Source: Gleimia hominis (GTDB lineage: Bacteria > Actinomycetota > Actinomycetes > Actinomycetales > Actinomycetaceae). Taken from it: a stretch of 64,000 bases of DNA. A program made the translations under genes and the position numbers. Positions 8,347 through 18,200 of the stretch are shown piece by piece (position 1 is the stretch's first letter; each line of letters begins with the position of its first letter). The DNA is taken from assembly GCF_032085515.1 (NCBI RefSeq), contig NZ_JASXSX010000001.1, positions 620,001-684,000 on the forward strand. The letters run 5' to 3'. Under the pieces are notes generated by a model that ran no database searches, was not told where the DNA came from, and worked only from the letters and a program-made list of their open reading frames with translations.

Positions 8347-9090
8347 ATGAATACCGAACGAATAGTGTTTGCACACCGAGGGCTGAACTCCCAAGCCCCA
8401 GAAAACACCATGGCAGCGTTCCGCAAAGCAGTGGAATGCGGCGCCCGGTGGATTGAAACAGATGTGGACATAATCGCTGATGGTACCCCTATCATCTGCC
8501 ATGACACGCAGCTGGATCGCACCACAAACCGCGGGGGTACCTACTACGAAATCAGTAGCCAGGACCTCAACACGATCGACGCGGGTACCTGGTACGACCC
8601 ACAGTACGCCGGTGAACGCCTACCGAAACTAGCGCAACTTGTGGACTACATGAACGAAACCGGGTTGAACGCAAACATCGAAATCAAATCCAACGAACAG
8701 GGCCGCGAACGTACCCTCAAACTGATCGATACCGTTATTGAACACCTGGAACGCGTTAAGAAATCCAAGATTATAATCTCGTGCTTTAACCACGTACTGC
8801 TGTACGAACTGCATAAACGCGCGCCTAAATTGCCGATCGGTGCGCTTTACGAAACCTGTGCCCTCTACGACGACTGGCGGTCAACCTGCGAAATGGTGGG
8901 CGCTTCCTACATTCACCCAGAAAACGAGGGGCTAACCAAGGCTCGCGTACAGGCCTTCCGGGATGCGGGCCTGGGTGTGAACGTGTGGACCGTTAACTCG
9001 CGCGCACGCGCTAACGAACTATTCAACTGGGGCGTGACCGGTGTGTTCACGGACTACGCCGACAAACTACTAGACCTGGAGCAAAACTAA
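8347..9090 (+). CDS. ugpQ: Glycerophosphodiester phosphodiesterase
   Basis: About 247 residues with the GDPD TIM-barrel signature: FAHRGLNSQAPENT at the N-terminus, then WIETDVDIIADGTPIICHD and LDRTTNRGG, which carry the catalytic histidines and the metal-binding Glu/Asp. The enzyme hydrolyses glycerophosphodiesters to glycerol-3-phosphate and an alcohol. I chose the ATG at 8347 because GGAG precedes it and the catalytic HRG follows within ten residues; an earlier start at 8302 adds only unconserved residues. No signal peptide is seen, so it acts in the cytoplasm. The MFS gene starts two bases after its stop and may supply the substrate. Confidence 0.93.
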   Translation: MNTERIVFAHRGLNSQAPENTMAAFRKAVECGARWIETDVDIIADGTPIICHDTQLDRTTNRGGTYYEISSQDLNTIDAGTWYDPQYAGERLPKLAQLVDYMNETGLNANIEIKSNEQGRERTLKLIDTVIEHLERVKKSKIIISCFNHVLLYELHKRAPKLPIGALYETCALYDDWRSTCEMVGASYIHPENEGLTKARVQAFRDAGLGVNVWTVNSRARANELFNWGVTGVFTDYADKLLDLEQN

Positions 9091-9092
9091 AC

Positions 9093-10556
9093 GTGAGCAA
9101 CAATATTAATCCCATCCAAGACACAGCTGCCATAAACCAGGCAGCGCAGCAGGCGCAGCAGAAGAAGTCGCGCCTCCCCATCTTCTTGAGGCGCGGCCGG
9201 GTAGGCGGATTCCTCACCGTCGTCATGGCGGGGCAGCTGACGTACAGTGCGTTCGAAGCATTTAAAGGTTCCCTAATGCTTCCGCTGTGTAACGCGCTGG
9301 GAATCACGGTGGGCCAGTTCGGTACCCTCATGAGCTTCATTGGGATCGCGATGTTCCTCTACCCAATTGGTGGGTGGGTGAACAACCGGTTCACAATCCG
9401 TTCCCTCCTGATCACGTGGAGTGCGTGGCGGCTCGTCACCTTCCTCGCGCTCTACATTTGCGCGCTCCCGTTCATGCCGGACATGCCGTTCAAAGTGATG
9501 ATCGCGATCGCGATTTCGTGGGGCGTGTGGGACGCACTCGGTTGGCCAGCGGTAGTTAACGGGGTGACGCTGCTTTCTAAAGACGCGAACACACGCGGGC
9601 GCGGTCTGGCAATGAGTTTGCTAGAAACCATCCGCCGCGGCGCCGAATTCCTCATGAATGCCGTGATCTTGCTGCTGCTGTGGATCTACCCGGGCAGTGC
9701 GAAAACGATCATGCTGGCATTCGGGTTTGGCTACACGTTGCTGCTAGTACCCCTCATTATTTTCATTTTGCGCACCGTACCGAAGAACGCGATTGCGGAG
9801 CACGAGAACATGTCGAAAAACACCGCTGCCCTGTACGGTTTGTGGCAGGTGCTGACACGTCCGCGCGTGTGGCTTGCGGGGGTTGCGGGCATGTGCCTGT
9901 ATTGGACGTACGTTAACTTGATTTACTCGTCCGCGCCTTACGTGAAACTAGTGTTCAATGCGTCCGATTCTGTTTCCGGGGTGTTCGGAATTATTACGAC
10001 CGGAGCAGTGGGGATGCTAGTTGCCCTGGTTGCAGGTGGTTTAGCGGACTACGTGTTCAAGTCTTCCACTTTGATGCTCGGTGTGGCGCTTGCGATTTGT
10101 GCGGTAGCGGCCGGAGTGGTCTATCTGCTGCCTGCAGACCAGTCTATGCTGTGGTTTGCCATGATTTTGCTGGTTTTGATGTCCGTTGGGATTTTTATGG
10201 GTAAAGCGGTTATTTTGGCGCCCATTGCGGAGCTGAACCTGCCAGACCAGATCAACGGTTCCGCCATGGCCATCGGTTCCCTAGCGGTGTACGCACCCGT
10301 GTTCTGGGGGAACTTCATGACGGCAGGCATTATTGACCGCCACGCCGATAACCCGTACGAGGGGTACCAGGTGATCTTCCTGATTACCCTGGCCGTGGCT
10401 GTTATCGGAGCGGTGTGCGCGTTCGTGCTCGCGATGATTAACCGTCGGATCGACCACCGGCACGCGCAGGCGGACCACCGGAATGCGCAGGCCGACCAAG
10501 AGCAGGCGGGCGACCGGAATGCGCAGGCCGACCAAGAGCAGGCGCAGGTGAAGTAG
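9093..10556 (+). CDS. MFS transporter, probable glycerophosphodiester or glycerol-phosphate uptake
   Basis: 487 residues with about twelve transmembrane helices. The first segment is GGFLTVVMAGQLTYSAFEAF, and the loop 2-3 region FLYPIGGWVNNRF resembles MFS motif A. It starts with GTG two bases after ugpQ, so the two are co-transcribed and the substrate is probably a glycerophosphodiester or its product. This is inference from context. The cytoplasmic C-terminus is unusual: in-frame repeats such as HRNAQADQEQ and DRNAQADQEQ, encoded by a local DNA duplication near 10455-10550, add about 35 hydrophilic residues. Confidence 0.85.
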   Translation: MSNNINPIQDTAAINQAAQQAQQKKSRLPIFLRRGRVGGFLTVVMAGQLTYSAFEAFKGSLMLPLCNALGITVGQFGTLMSFIGIAMFLYPIGGWVNNRFTIRSLLITWSAWRLVTFLALYICALPFMPDMPFKVMIAIAISWGVWDALGWPAVVNGVTLLSKDANTRGRGLAMSLLETIRRGAEFLMNAVILLLLWIYPGSAKTIMLAFGFGYTLLLVPLIIFILRTVPKNAIAEHENMSKNTAALYGLWQVLTRPRVWLAGVAGMCLYWTYVNLIYSSAPYVKLVFNASDSVSGVFGIITTGAVGMLVALVAGGLADYVFKSSTLMLGVALAICAVAAGVVYLLPADQSMLWFAMILLVLMSVGIFMGKAVILAPIAELNLPDQINGSAMAIGSLAVYAPVFWGNFMTAGIIDRHADNPYEGYQVIFLITLAVAVIGAVCAFVLAMINRRIDHRHAQADHRNAQADQEQAGDRNAQADQEQAQVK

Positions 10557-10597
10557 TTCTCGCCCTGATTTTGGGCTTGTCTTTACCCTGAGGCTGT

Positions 10598-10676
10598 GCC
10601 CGCACCTAAAGCTAGGTGCGGGCGGCGGTGGGGTGGGCTGTTGCGGAGCACGCTGTGCTGCGCAACAGCTTATTTT
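10598..10676 (+). terminator. Two consecutive hairpins, terminator of the ugpQ-MFS operon
   Basis: The first hairpin (10598-10623) is a perfect 11-base stem, GCCCGCACCTA, with an AAGC loop and no T run. The second (10637-10669), GCTGTTGCG pairing with CGCAACAGC around an inner GAGCAC/GTGCT helix, is followed by TTATTTTT and fits an intrinsic terminator. Confidence 0.8.
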
Positions 10677-10718
10677 TCGCTTAACTGCAGGAAATATACA
10701 GAGGTGTATTTGTCTTTG

Positions 10719-10755
10719 ATACTCGTTCTTTCGATGATGAACGACAAATGAGTAT
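10719..10755 (+). promoter_or_regulatory. Nested inverted repeat covering the birA start codon
   Basis: ATACTCGTTC at 10719 can pair with GAACGA at 10739 and GAGTAT at 10750, with a short internal bulge. The ATG of birA (10748-10750) lies inside the structure, and no strong Shine-Dalgarno sequence precedes it. This could limit translation of the ligase. It does not match the classic BirA operator. Confidence 0.4.
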
Positions 10756-11695
10756 TCAACGACACAATGATGACGTGCTAACAGGCGCGCAAGCGAAGCA
10801 AGACGACGAGTGGCAGCTGTGGGCCCAGTTCCCAACCAGCGTGTGCCCCGATTTGACGTACATGCGCGAAACCGATTCGACGAACGCGCAACTAGTGCAG
10901 CAAGTAGAAAACACGATTGCGCAAGGCCAGGCCAGTAGCTTAGAGCCATACACAACGGTGGTGGCCTCGCAACAAACGCGGGGCCGGGGTAGGTACGCGC
11001 GCGCATGGATGGACGCGCCGGGCGCGCTACTGTTCTCCACCCTCGTGAAAGTACCGACCCCGTACCTATCGTGGGTGACCTTGGTGGCCGGGCTGGCCCT
11101 CAAGAAAGCAACCCAGGTGCCGAATACGCAGCTGAAATGGCCTAACGACCTGCTGCTGGACGGGCGGAAAATCGCGGGAATCCTCAGTGAACACGTTGCA
11201 GCCGCCGGGCAAACTGAAGCCGAGGGAGAGCAGCACTGGGTAGTGGTCGGCGTGGGGCTAAACATCGGCCAGGTACCCTCGGTGGAAAACCCATTGAATG
11301 CAGTGCCAGCAGGGGCGTTAGAGACTGATCCAAAAGAGCGCCCCCAGATCCTCAAGCGATTTCTAGAAGAACTACGCACCTACCTGCAAGACCTGACGCA
11401 AGTAAACGCGGGCGAAGCAAAACTGCGTGAATGGCAAGCAGAATACATGGGCGCGTCAATCGGTGCGGGCAGTGAGGCGTCGGTGACGCTCGCGACCGGG
11501 GAACGGTTGGAAGGCACCATGCTGGGCGTGGGTCTGCTAGGAACCCTGGAGCTTGAAGTGGACGGTGAACGCCGGTCAGTAACCACAGCTGATGTGGCGC
11601 TGTCAGCCAAAGCAGGCACTGCCCCCTCGCGCGTGGGCCACGTTGAAATACGTGATGAGGGGAGCGAAGCGGCTAACGCGGAAGGCTCGCAATGA
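10748..11695 (+). CDS. birA: Biotin-[acetyl-CoA-carboxylase] ligase
   Basis: 315 residues. The BirA/LplA catalytic domain shows TDSTNAQL, the biotinyl-AMP loop QTRGRGRYARAW, LKWPNDLLLDGRKIAGIL and VVGVGLNIGQVP. A C-terminal SH3-like domain follows. There is no N-terminal helix-turn-helix, so it is a ligase without repressor function. It attaches biotin to the carboxyl carrier domain encoded by the next gene, with which it overlaps by four bases (ATGA). The last 30 residues are unconserved. The ATG lies in an inverted repeat and has a weak ribosome binding site. Confidence 0.95.
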   Translation: MSIQRHNDDVLTGAQAKQDDEWQLWAQFPTSVCPDLTYMRETDSTNAQLVQQVENTIAQGQASSLEPYTTVVASQQTRGRGRYARAWMDAPGALLFSTLVKVPTPYLSWVTLVAGLALKKATQVPNTQLKWPNDLLLDGRKIAGILSEHVAAAGQTEAEGEQHWVVVGVGLNIGQVPSVENPLNAVPAGALETDPKERPQILKRFLEELRTYLQDLTQVNAGEAKLREWQAEYMGASIGAGSEASVTLATGERLEGTMLGVGLLGTLELEVDGERRSVTTADVALSAKAGTAPSRVGHVEIRDEGSEAANAEGSQ

Positions 11696-13596
11696 GCGTT
11701 ACCAAAGTTCTGGTCGCAAACCGCGGAGAAATCGCGGTGCGGGTGATCCGCACGCTGCGGCAAATGCGGATCCCATCCGTGGCGGTTTATGCAGATCAAG
11801 ATCTGAACACGTTACCGTGCGACCTAGCCGATGAAGCGTGGGCGCTTGAGGGTACCACGGTTGCGCAAACCTACATGAACGGTGCTGCGCTGCTAGAGGT
11901 CGCGCAAAAATCAGGGGCGGACGCGATCCACCCCGGATACGGTTTCCTCTCTGAAGACGCCGCGTTCGTGGCCGACGTTGAAGCCGCCGGCATCACCTGG
12001 CTGGGCCCGAGTTCCAGTGCAATCGAACGCCTGGGTGACAAAATGCAGGCCCGCAGCCTCGCCCACAGCGCCCACGTGCAAACTATTCCCGGCTGCGAAG
12101 TACCCCTGGACGAAAACGGGGTAGAAACCGTACTAAAGTTCGCTTCCGAAGCTGGGTACCCCCTCGTCATAAAACTAGCGAACAGCGGGGGTGGGCGTGG
12201 TATCACCCGCGTGGATAGCGATGCGGATGTACAGCGGTACTTTGACGACCACGTAGGCGATCCGAACCTCGAGCACAGTTTTGTCGAAAAACTGATGCTG
12301 AACTGCCGCCACGTAGAAACCCAGTCTGTGCGCGACCAAGCGGGGCACTTCCAAGTGGTGTCCACAAGGGACTGTTCGGTGCAGCGCCGAAACCAAAAAG
12401 TGGTGGAAGAAGCACCCGCCCCATTTTTGAAACCACGCACTAACGAGATGCTCGACGCATACTCAAAAGCCCTGTTCGAAGCCGCCGGCTACGTGGGGGT
12501 GGGGACGTGCGAGTACCTGGTGGACCGCGACGGCAATGTGTTCTTCCTGGAAGTCAACCCGCGCCTGCAAGTGGAACACACGGTGTCGGAGGAAGTGGCT
12601 GGCATCGACCTGGTTGCGGAGCAGGTGCGGATCGCGCGTGGCGAAAACCTACGTCCGGTGACGGGGGTACATGGATGCGCGATTGAGGTGCGGGTGACAA
12701 GTGAGGACCCGGCGAATGACCTCATGCCCGCATCCGGCACGGTCACAAGCGTCGTGTGGCCCGGTGGCCCGGGGGTACGTATCGATTCTTACCTGCGGCC
12801 CGGGGATGCGATTGGGGGTGCGTTCGACTCACTGATCGGCAAAGTGACGGTGACTGCAGCGACCAGGCCCCGAGCAATCCGCCTGCTGCAAGGCGCGTTA
12901 ACCGAGTGTGCGATCCAGGGGGTACCTACGTCGATTCCGCTTTTGGAAGCGATTATCGAACACCCCGACTTCCAGTCTCTAGACCCGTCGGATGAGTCCG
13001 AAACAGCGGCGGATAACGCCGAAACCGATGCGGACAAGGCTGGGGACCACCAGTACGACGTGCACACGAAGTGGCTTGAGCAGTCCCATATTCTTGAGGA
13101 TCTTGCGGAAAACGGCGCGGAATCCAATGAGGGTACCTCCGGCGAACCTCAAAGTACCCCCGAGGAACTAGACACATCCCTAACCGACCTGAGTATTGAA
13201 ATCGATGGGCGCAGAACGAAGCTTCGCGTGCCCCAGTGCCTCATCACTAAAAACGGTGGGGGTGGTGGTGTGGTGGGAAAAGACGCAAAGCCACTTACCG
13301 CTCAACCGCTGTTAGGTAAACGGAAAACTAACCTGGCGAACCAAACCGGTGGGGATGGTCAGGTGACTGCCCCAATCCAGGGCACCGTTGTGAGGGTAGT
13401 GGCGAAAGAAGGGCAAACCGTTGAACAAGGGCAGACACTGCTGGTCCTCGAGGCGATGAAGATGGAAAAACGCGTGGATTCCCCGTGCGACGGCGTGGTG
13501 GAAGACATTGCGGTTGAGACAGGGGACGCGGTTTCTGCGGGGCAGTTAATCGTGACGGTCAATAAAGCTGAGCAGGCAGGTGAGGGCGATGAGTAA
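11692..13596 (+). CDS. Acetyl/propionyl-CoA carboxylase alpha subunit (biotin carboxylase + biotin carrier)
   Basis: 634 residues. Biotin carboxylase occupies residues 1-450: KVLVANRGEIAVRVIRT, the ATP-grasp region with EAGYPLVIKLANSGGGRGI, and VFFLEVNPRLQVEHTVSEEV. A carrier domain at the C-terminus has LVLEAMKMEKRV, with the biotinylated lysine at about residue 590. The subunit carboxylates its own biotin with bicarbonate and ATP to make malonyl- or methylmalonyl-CoA with the next gene's product. Residues about 430-550 form an acidic, low-complexity linker containing EGTS and a GGGGG run, longer than usual for the family and encoded over GGTACC motifs. The next gene overlaps it (ATGAGTAA). 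Its position before fas favours malonyl-CoA supply. Confidence 0.93.
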   Translation: MSVTKVLVANRGEIAVRVIRTLRQMRIPSVAVYADQDLNTLPCDLADEAWALEGTTVAQTYMNGAALLEVAQKSGADAIHPGYGFLSEDAAFVADVEAAGITWLGPSSSAIERLGDKMQARSLAHSAHVQTIPGCEVPLDENGVETVLKFASEAGYPLVIKLANSGGGRGITRVDSDADVQRYFDDHVGDPNLEHSFVEKLMLNCRHVETQSVRDQAGHFQVVSTRDCSVQRRNQKVVEEAPAPFLKPRTNEMLDAYSKALFEAAGYVGVGTCEYLVDRDGNVFFLEVNPRLQVEHTVSEEVAGIDLVAEQVRIARGENLRPVTGVHGCAIEVRVTSEDPANDLMPASGTVTSVVWPGGPGVRIDSYLRPGDAIGGAFDSLIGKVTVTAATRPRAIRLLQGALTECAIQGVPTSIPLLEAIIEHPDFQSLDPSDESETAADNAETDADKAGDHQYDVHTKWLEQSHILEDLAENGAESNEGTSGEPQSTPEELDTSLTDLSIEIDGRRTKLRVPQCLITKNGGGGGVVGKDAKPLTAQPLLGKRKTNLANQTGGDGQVTAPIQGTVVRVVAKEGQTVEQGQTLLVLEAMKMEKRVDSPCDGVVEDIAVETGDAVSAGQLIVTVNKAEQAGEGDE

Positions 13597-15190
13597 AGTA
13601 CAGTTGCTACCCGCGCGTGACGCTGACGCGGAACAAGACGATAAAGAGATCGGACGTAATAACTTCCGTGATCGCGCAAATGAAATGCTGGAACTGGCCG
13701 AAGAGCGGGCCCGTGACCGGCAACATCCGAAGGGCCGAAAGACCGCGCGGGAACGGATCCGGATGCTTCTCGACGAGGGTACCTTCGCGGAAATCGACCG
13801 GTTCGCCGGCGGAGACATCGACCAGGGGTACCTGGGGTGCGGGGTGATCACCGGGTTCGGAACGGTAGAGGGGCGCCCGGTAGCTGTGTACGCTCAGGAC
13901 TTCTCGGTACTAGGGGGTACCTTGGGGCAAACTGAGGGACGCAAGATCATGCACCTGATGGACCAGGCGATGCGCCTGCGCATTCCCGTCATCTCACTGC
14001 TTGACTCCGGTGGTGCGCGCATCCAAGAGGGCGTGGCTGCGCTGGCTCAATACGGGCACATTTTCAAAGCAATCTCAGACGCATCGGGCGTAATCCCGCA
14101 GATCAGCGTCATTTTAGGTCCGTGTGCGGGCGGGGCGGTGTACGGGCCGGCACTCACTGATTTCATCATTATGACGAAACGCTCGTCGTACATGTTCGTC
14201 ACCGGCCCGGGTGTGGTGAAGGCCGTTACCGGCGAAGACATTTCCTCCGAGGAACTTGGGGGCGGTGACCTGCACAATATTGAATCCGGTGTAGCGCACT
14301 TCTTAGCGGAAGATGAAGAGCAGGCGTTGGAATACGCTCGCGGCCTCCTCACGTACCTACCTTCGAATTGTCAGGAGGAACCACCCCGGTACGCGTTTGA
14401 GGAGGACCCGCAAACTACAGCGAATGCGCAGGCAGTTGCAGACCTCGTGCCGGAATCCCCGAAGGAGGGGTATGACTGCCGTGACGTGATTGAAGCGCTG
14501 GTGGACCACGGGGAGTTCCTGGAGGTGCATTCGCTGTTCGCCCCAAACGTGGTGGTGGGGTTCGCGTGCTTCAACGGTACCCCGGTGGGGATTGTGTCGA
14601 ATCAGCCGAGTGTGGATGCGGGTACTTTGGATGTAGCCGCGTCTGAGAAGTCCGCGCGGTTTGTGCAGATGTGCGACGCGTTTTCGCTCCCGATTGTCAC
14701 ACTGGTGGACGTGCCGGGGTACCGCCCTGGTTCAGAGCAGGAGCGGGCGGGCATTATCCGCCGCGGCGCAAAACTCATCACCGCGTACTCCACCGCGAGC
14801 GTGCCCATGGTGACGATCATTGTGCGCAAAGCCTACGGGGGTGCCTTCATTGTGATGGGTTCTAAGTCTTTGGGTGCGGACTTCAATTATTCGTGGCCGT
14901 CCAGTCAGATTGCCGTAATGGGGTCTGAGGGCGCGGTCGACATCGTGTTCCGCAAGCAGCTGCGCAAAGCGGGTGAAGAGGGCCGCAACGTTGCGGAGCA
15001 AAGAGCTTACTACCAGGAGTTGTATTCGAAACAGTCGGTGAACCCGAACTTGTCCCTCAATATTGGGGAATTAGACGCGTTAATAGACCCGAAAGATACG
15101 CGGTCAATTATTTGCAGGTCGTTGCGCGTGCTGGAAAGTAAACGGCGCAATGTAGCTTCTGACCGATACCACAACAACCCGCCCCAGTAG
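13589..15190 (+). CDS. Acyl-CoA carboxylase carboxyltransferase (beta) subunit
   Basis: 533 residues with the two crotonase-like halves of AccD/PccB: a first half with SLLDSGGARIQEG and LGPCAGGAVYGPALTDF, and a second half with LVDVPGYRPGSEQE and KAYGGAFIVMGSKSLGAD. It moves the carboxyl group from carboxybiotin to acetyl-CoA or propionyl-CoA. The ATG at 13589 follows AGGTGAGG and overlaps the end of the alpha-subunit gene by eight bases; an in-frame GTG nine bases earlier is less likely. Substrate choice cannot be read with certainty, but the fas gene only 47 bases downstream points to acetyl-CoA. Confidence 0.94.
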   Translation: MSKVQLLPARDADAEQDDKEIGRNNFRDRANEMLELAEERARDRQHPKGRKTARERIRMLLDEGTFAEIDRFAGGDIDQGYLGCGVITGFGTVEGRPVAVYAQDFSVLGGTLGQTEGRKIMHLMDQAMRLRIPVISLLDSGGARIQEGVAALAQYGHIFKAISDASGVIPQISVILGPCAGGAVYGPALTDFIIMTKRSSYMFVTGPGVVKAVTGEDISSEELGGGDLHNIESGVAHFLAEDEEQALEYARGLLTYLPSNCQEEPPRYAFEEDPQTTANAQAVADLVPESPKEGYDCRDVIEALVDHGEFLEVHSLFAPNVVVGFACFNGTPVGIVSNQPSVDAGTLDVAASEKSARFVQMCDAFSLPIVTLVDVPGYRPGSEQERAGIIRRGAKLITAYSTASVPMVTIIVRKAYGGAFIVMGSKSLGADFNYSWPSSQIAVMGSEGAVDIVFRKQLRKAGEEGRNVAEQRAYYQELYSKQSVNPNLSLNIGELDALIDPKDTRSIICRSLRVLESKRRNVASDRYHNNPPQ

Positions 15191-15237
15191 AGGGTACTGC
15201 GGCGATACAGGCGAGATAGAGGAAAGAAAGAGTAGAC

Positions 15238-18200
15238 ATGAAAAGCAGTTTCCTAGCGGACCTGACAGGTGACTATGCGTTGGCGTTCGCCGGGCAGGGA
15301 AGCGCCTGGTACGAATCTTTGGTACGTACCCTTTCCATGCCACAGGCATCTACGCGGGTGAAATCCGTTTTCGAACAGGCAGAGAAGCGTCTTGCCCCCT
15401 TGGCGTTGCCCTTACTTACGGCAGCTCCTGAGGCGGGAGCGCGGCTAAAGCAGATTCTGCGCACTGCCCCGCAAGCGGAGAGCGAACGTGAACCCGTCGG
15501 TGTAGATGCCGGCCGCAAGGCCGCTGGTGTGGAGAGTGAACGCAAGTCCGTAGGTGTAGAGGGCCAGCGCAAGCCGGCGGGCGCGGACGGCGGAAGTAAA
15601 TCCTCTGGCGCGGAGGGCCCAGGCACGCCCGCCGGTGCGGAGGGTAGTTTGGCGGTGGACACCGACCCCGCGGTTTCGGTACCGGCGATTTTGCTGGCGA
15701 ACTATGGGGCGCTACTAGATTTAGCTGGGACAAGTTTGGATTTGTGCCAAACCCCGCCTACCCAGGTGGTTGGGCACTCTCAAGGCCTGCTGGGAGCACA
15801 GTTGGCACGCGCCTTCGTGCAAGATGATGAAGAGCAGATTGTGCAACTCGTGGTGTTGGCGCGCCTGATTGGTGCGGCGGCGTCGCAGTGCACCCGGCAG
15901 ATCGGTGCAGTGGCCGATGGCGAGCACACCCCGATGCTGTCGCTTCGCGGGCTGACACTGGAGCAAATCCAGGCTCTTGAGGTGGATGAGCGGCCGCAGG
16001 TGGCGGTGGTGAATGGTGCGCGCGCATACGTGTTTTCTGGGCGTCCAGCTGCATTGCAACGGTTAGCGAAGGCAGCGCACGCGCTTGAGGATTCGCTTAA
16101 CACGGAACTGGCGGAGCGTAAGCGCGGGGGGAGCCAGGCGGTGGTCACTGCGGATTACCTGCCGGTGGGCGCACCGTTCCACTCCCATCTGTTAGATGAC
16201 GCGCTGGAGCAGGTGCTTGACTGGCTAGGTACCCTCAAGAATTCCCAGGTGAGTGACGCGGATTTTGAGCGGGCGAAAGAGCTCAGTGAAGCGATTTTGA
16301 CGCAGCAGTCGGATTGGCCTGCGCAGCTGCGCGAGTGCACGCAAGCGGGGGCGCATTATGTTTTGGATTTGGGGCCGGGGCCGATGCTCACTCGGGCAAG
16401 TACCGCGTTGCTTGAAGGGACGGGCGCGCGGATGGTGGACGCGTCCACGTCTACTGCGCGAACTGATTTAGACACCCCCGGGGTAGTGGTGGAGCCGGCG
16501 CAAACGTGGGAGGGGTACCTACCGAAAAAGGTGACGCTCCCAGATGGGCGCGTAGTGCTCGACACCGCGTTCACCCGCCTAACGGGTCGCGGGCCGATCA
16601 TGCTGCCGGGCATGACCCCCACTACCGTGCATCCGCAACTGGTTGCCGCAGCGGCGAACGCGGGGTTATGGACAGAAATGGCTGGCGGTGGCCAGTACTC
16701 CGAAGAAGTGTTCCAACGCCACAAGGACGGGCTGATTGAACGGCTCGACGAGGGGCGGGCCGCTGGTTTCAACGCGATGTTCTTTGACCGCTACATGTGG
16801 AACCTCCAGTTCGGGGTCTCAAAAATTGTGAACAAGGCCCGGCAAAACGGAGCCCCATTCGACTCAGTCACAATCGCCGCGGGCATCCCGGAAGTAGAGG
16901 AAGCGCGGGACCTCATAAAGGAATTACAAGGCGACGGGTTCGCATACATCTGCTTCAAACCGGGAACGGTGGAGCAGATTAACCAGGTGATCGACATTGC
17001 GCGCGACAACCCGCAGGTACCCCTCATTATGCAGGTGGAAGACGGCATGGCGGGTGGGCACCACTCGTGGGAATCACTTGACGACCTCCTGCTCGCTACC
17101 TACGGGCGGACGCGGGAAACGAAGAACCTGGTTCTCACGGTTGGAGGTGGCCTAGGTACCCCCGAGCGGGCTGGGGATTACCTAACGGGGGAGTGGTCTA
17201 AACGATACGGGCGGCCATTGATGCCCGTGGACGCGGTTGCGATTGGTACAGCTGCGATGGCCACCAAGGAGGCACGCACGTCCCCTCAGGTGAAAGAAAT
17301 GCTGCTGAAAACCAAGGGGATCCCCGAGGGTACCTGGGTGGGGCGTGAACAAGCTAAAGGTGGGGTCGCTTCGGGCTTGTCGCACCTGGATGCGGACCTG
17401 TACGAGGTTGAGAACTCTTCTGCCCGGGCAGCGCGGCTGATCCGTGAAGTGGGAACTGACCCAGCGGACATCAAACGTCGCCGCGGCGAACTGATCGACG
17501 CGCTCGCGAAAACAGCGAAACCATATTTTGGGGACCTGCAAGAAATGACGTACGCGCAGTGGGCGCAGCGGCTCACGGACCTGGCGTACCCCTACGAAGA
17601 CTGGACGTGGAGCGACCGGGTACTAGATGTTTTCCATCGGATTGAAGCGCGGCTTTCTGAGGTGGATAGCGGCCCGGTGCAGACTTTGTTTGCGGACGAA
17701 TACGCGATCGCGAACCTCCCGGAAGCGTTGGAACGCCTGTTGGAACGCTACCCGAGTGCGCATACCACCGGGGTGAGTGCGAAGGATGCGGCGTGGTGGC
17801 CAGGTCTGTGCCGGAAGCACGTTAAACCAATGCCGTTCGTGCCGGCGCTCGATGGGGATTTGGCGCGTTGGTGGGGAACGGACACGCTGTGGCAGTCAGA
17901 GAACCCACGGTTCCCCGCGGACGCGGTGCGGATTATTCCCGGGCCGGTTTCGGTGGCTGCGATCGACCGTATTGATGAGCCCATTGGGCAGATGTTCACC
18001 CGCTACGAAAACGCGGTGGCGAAGCGGGTGTCGGGTCAGGCTCCCACTGTGTTCTCGCGCCGTGCGGCCGCTGCGGATCCGGTGACGTTCTTGCGTGCCA
18101 CCACTAATATTCAGTGGAATGGGAACCTGGTGACGAATCCGGCGTGGTCCATGCCTCAGGCAACAGAAATTTTGGAAGATGAGGCGGGGGTATCTATCCG

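Noticed and set aside
10719..10755. BirA operator
   Set aside because: The inverted repeat does not match the known BirA consensus and this BirA has no helix-turn-helix domain.
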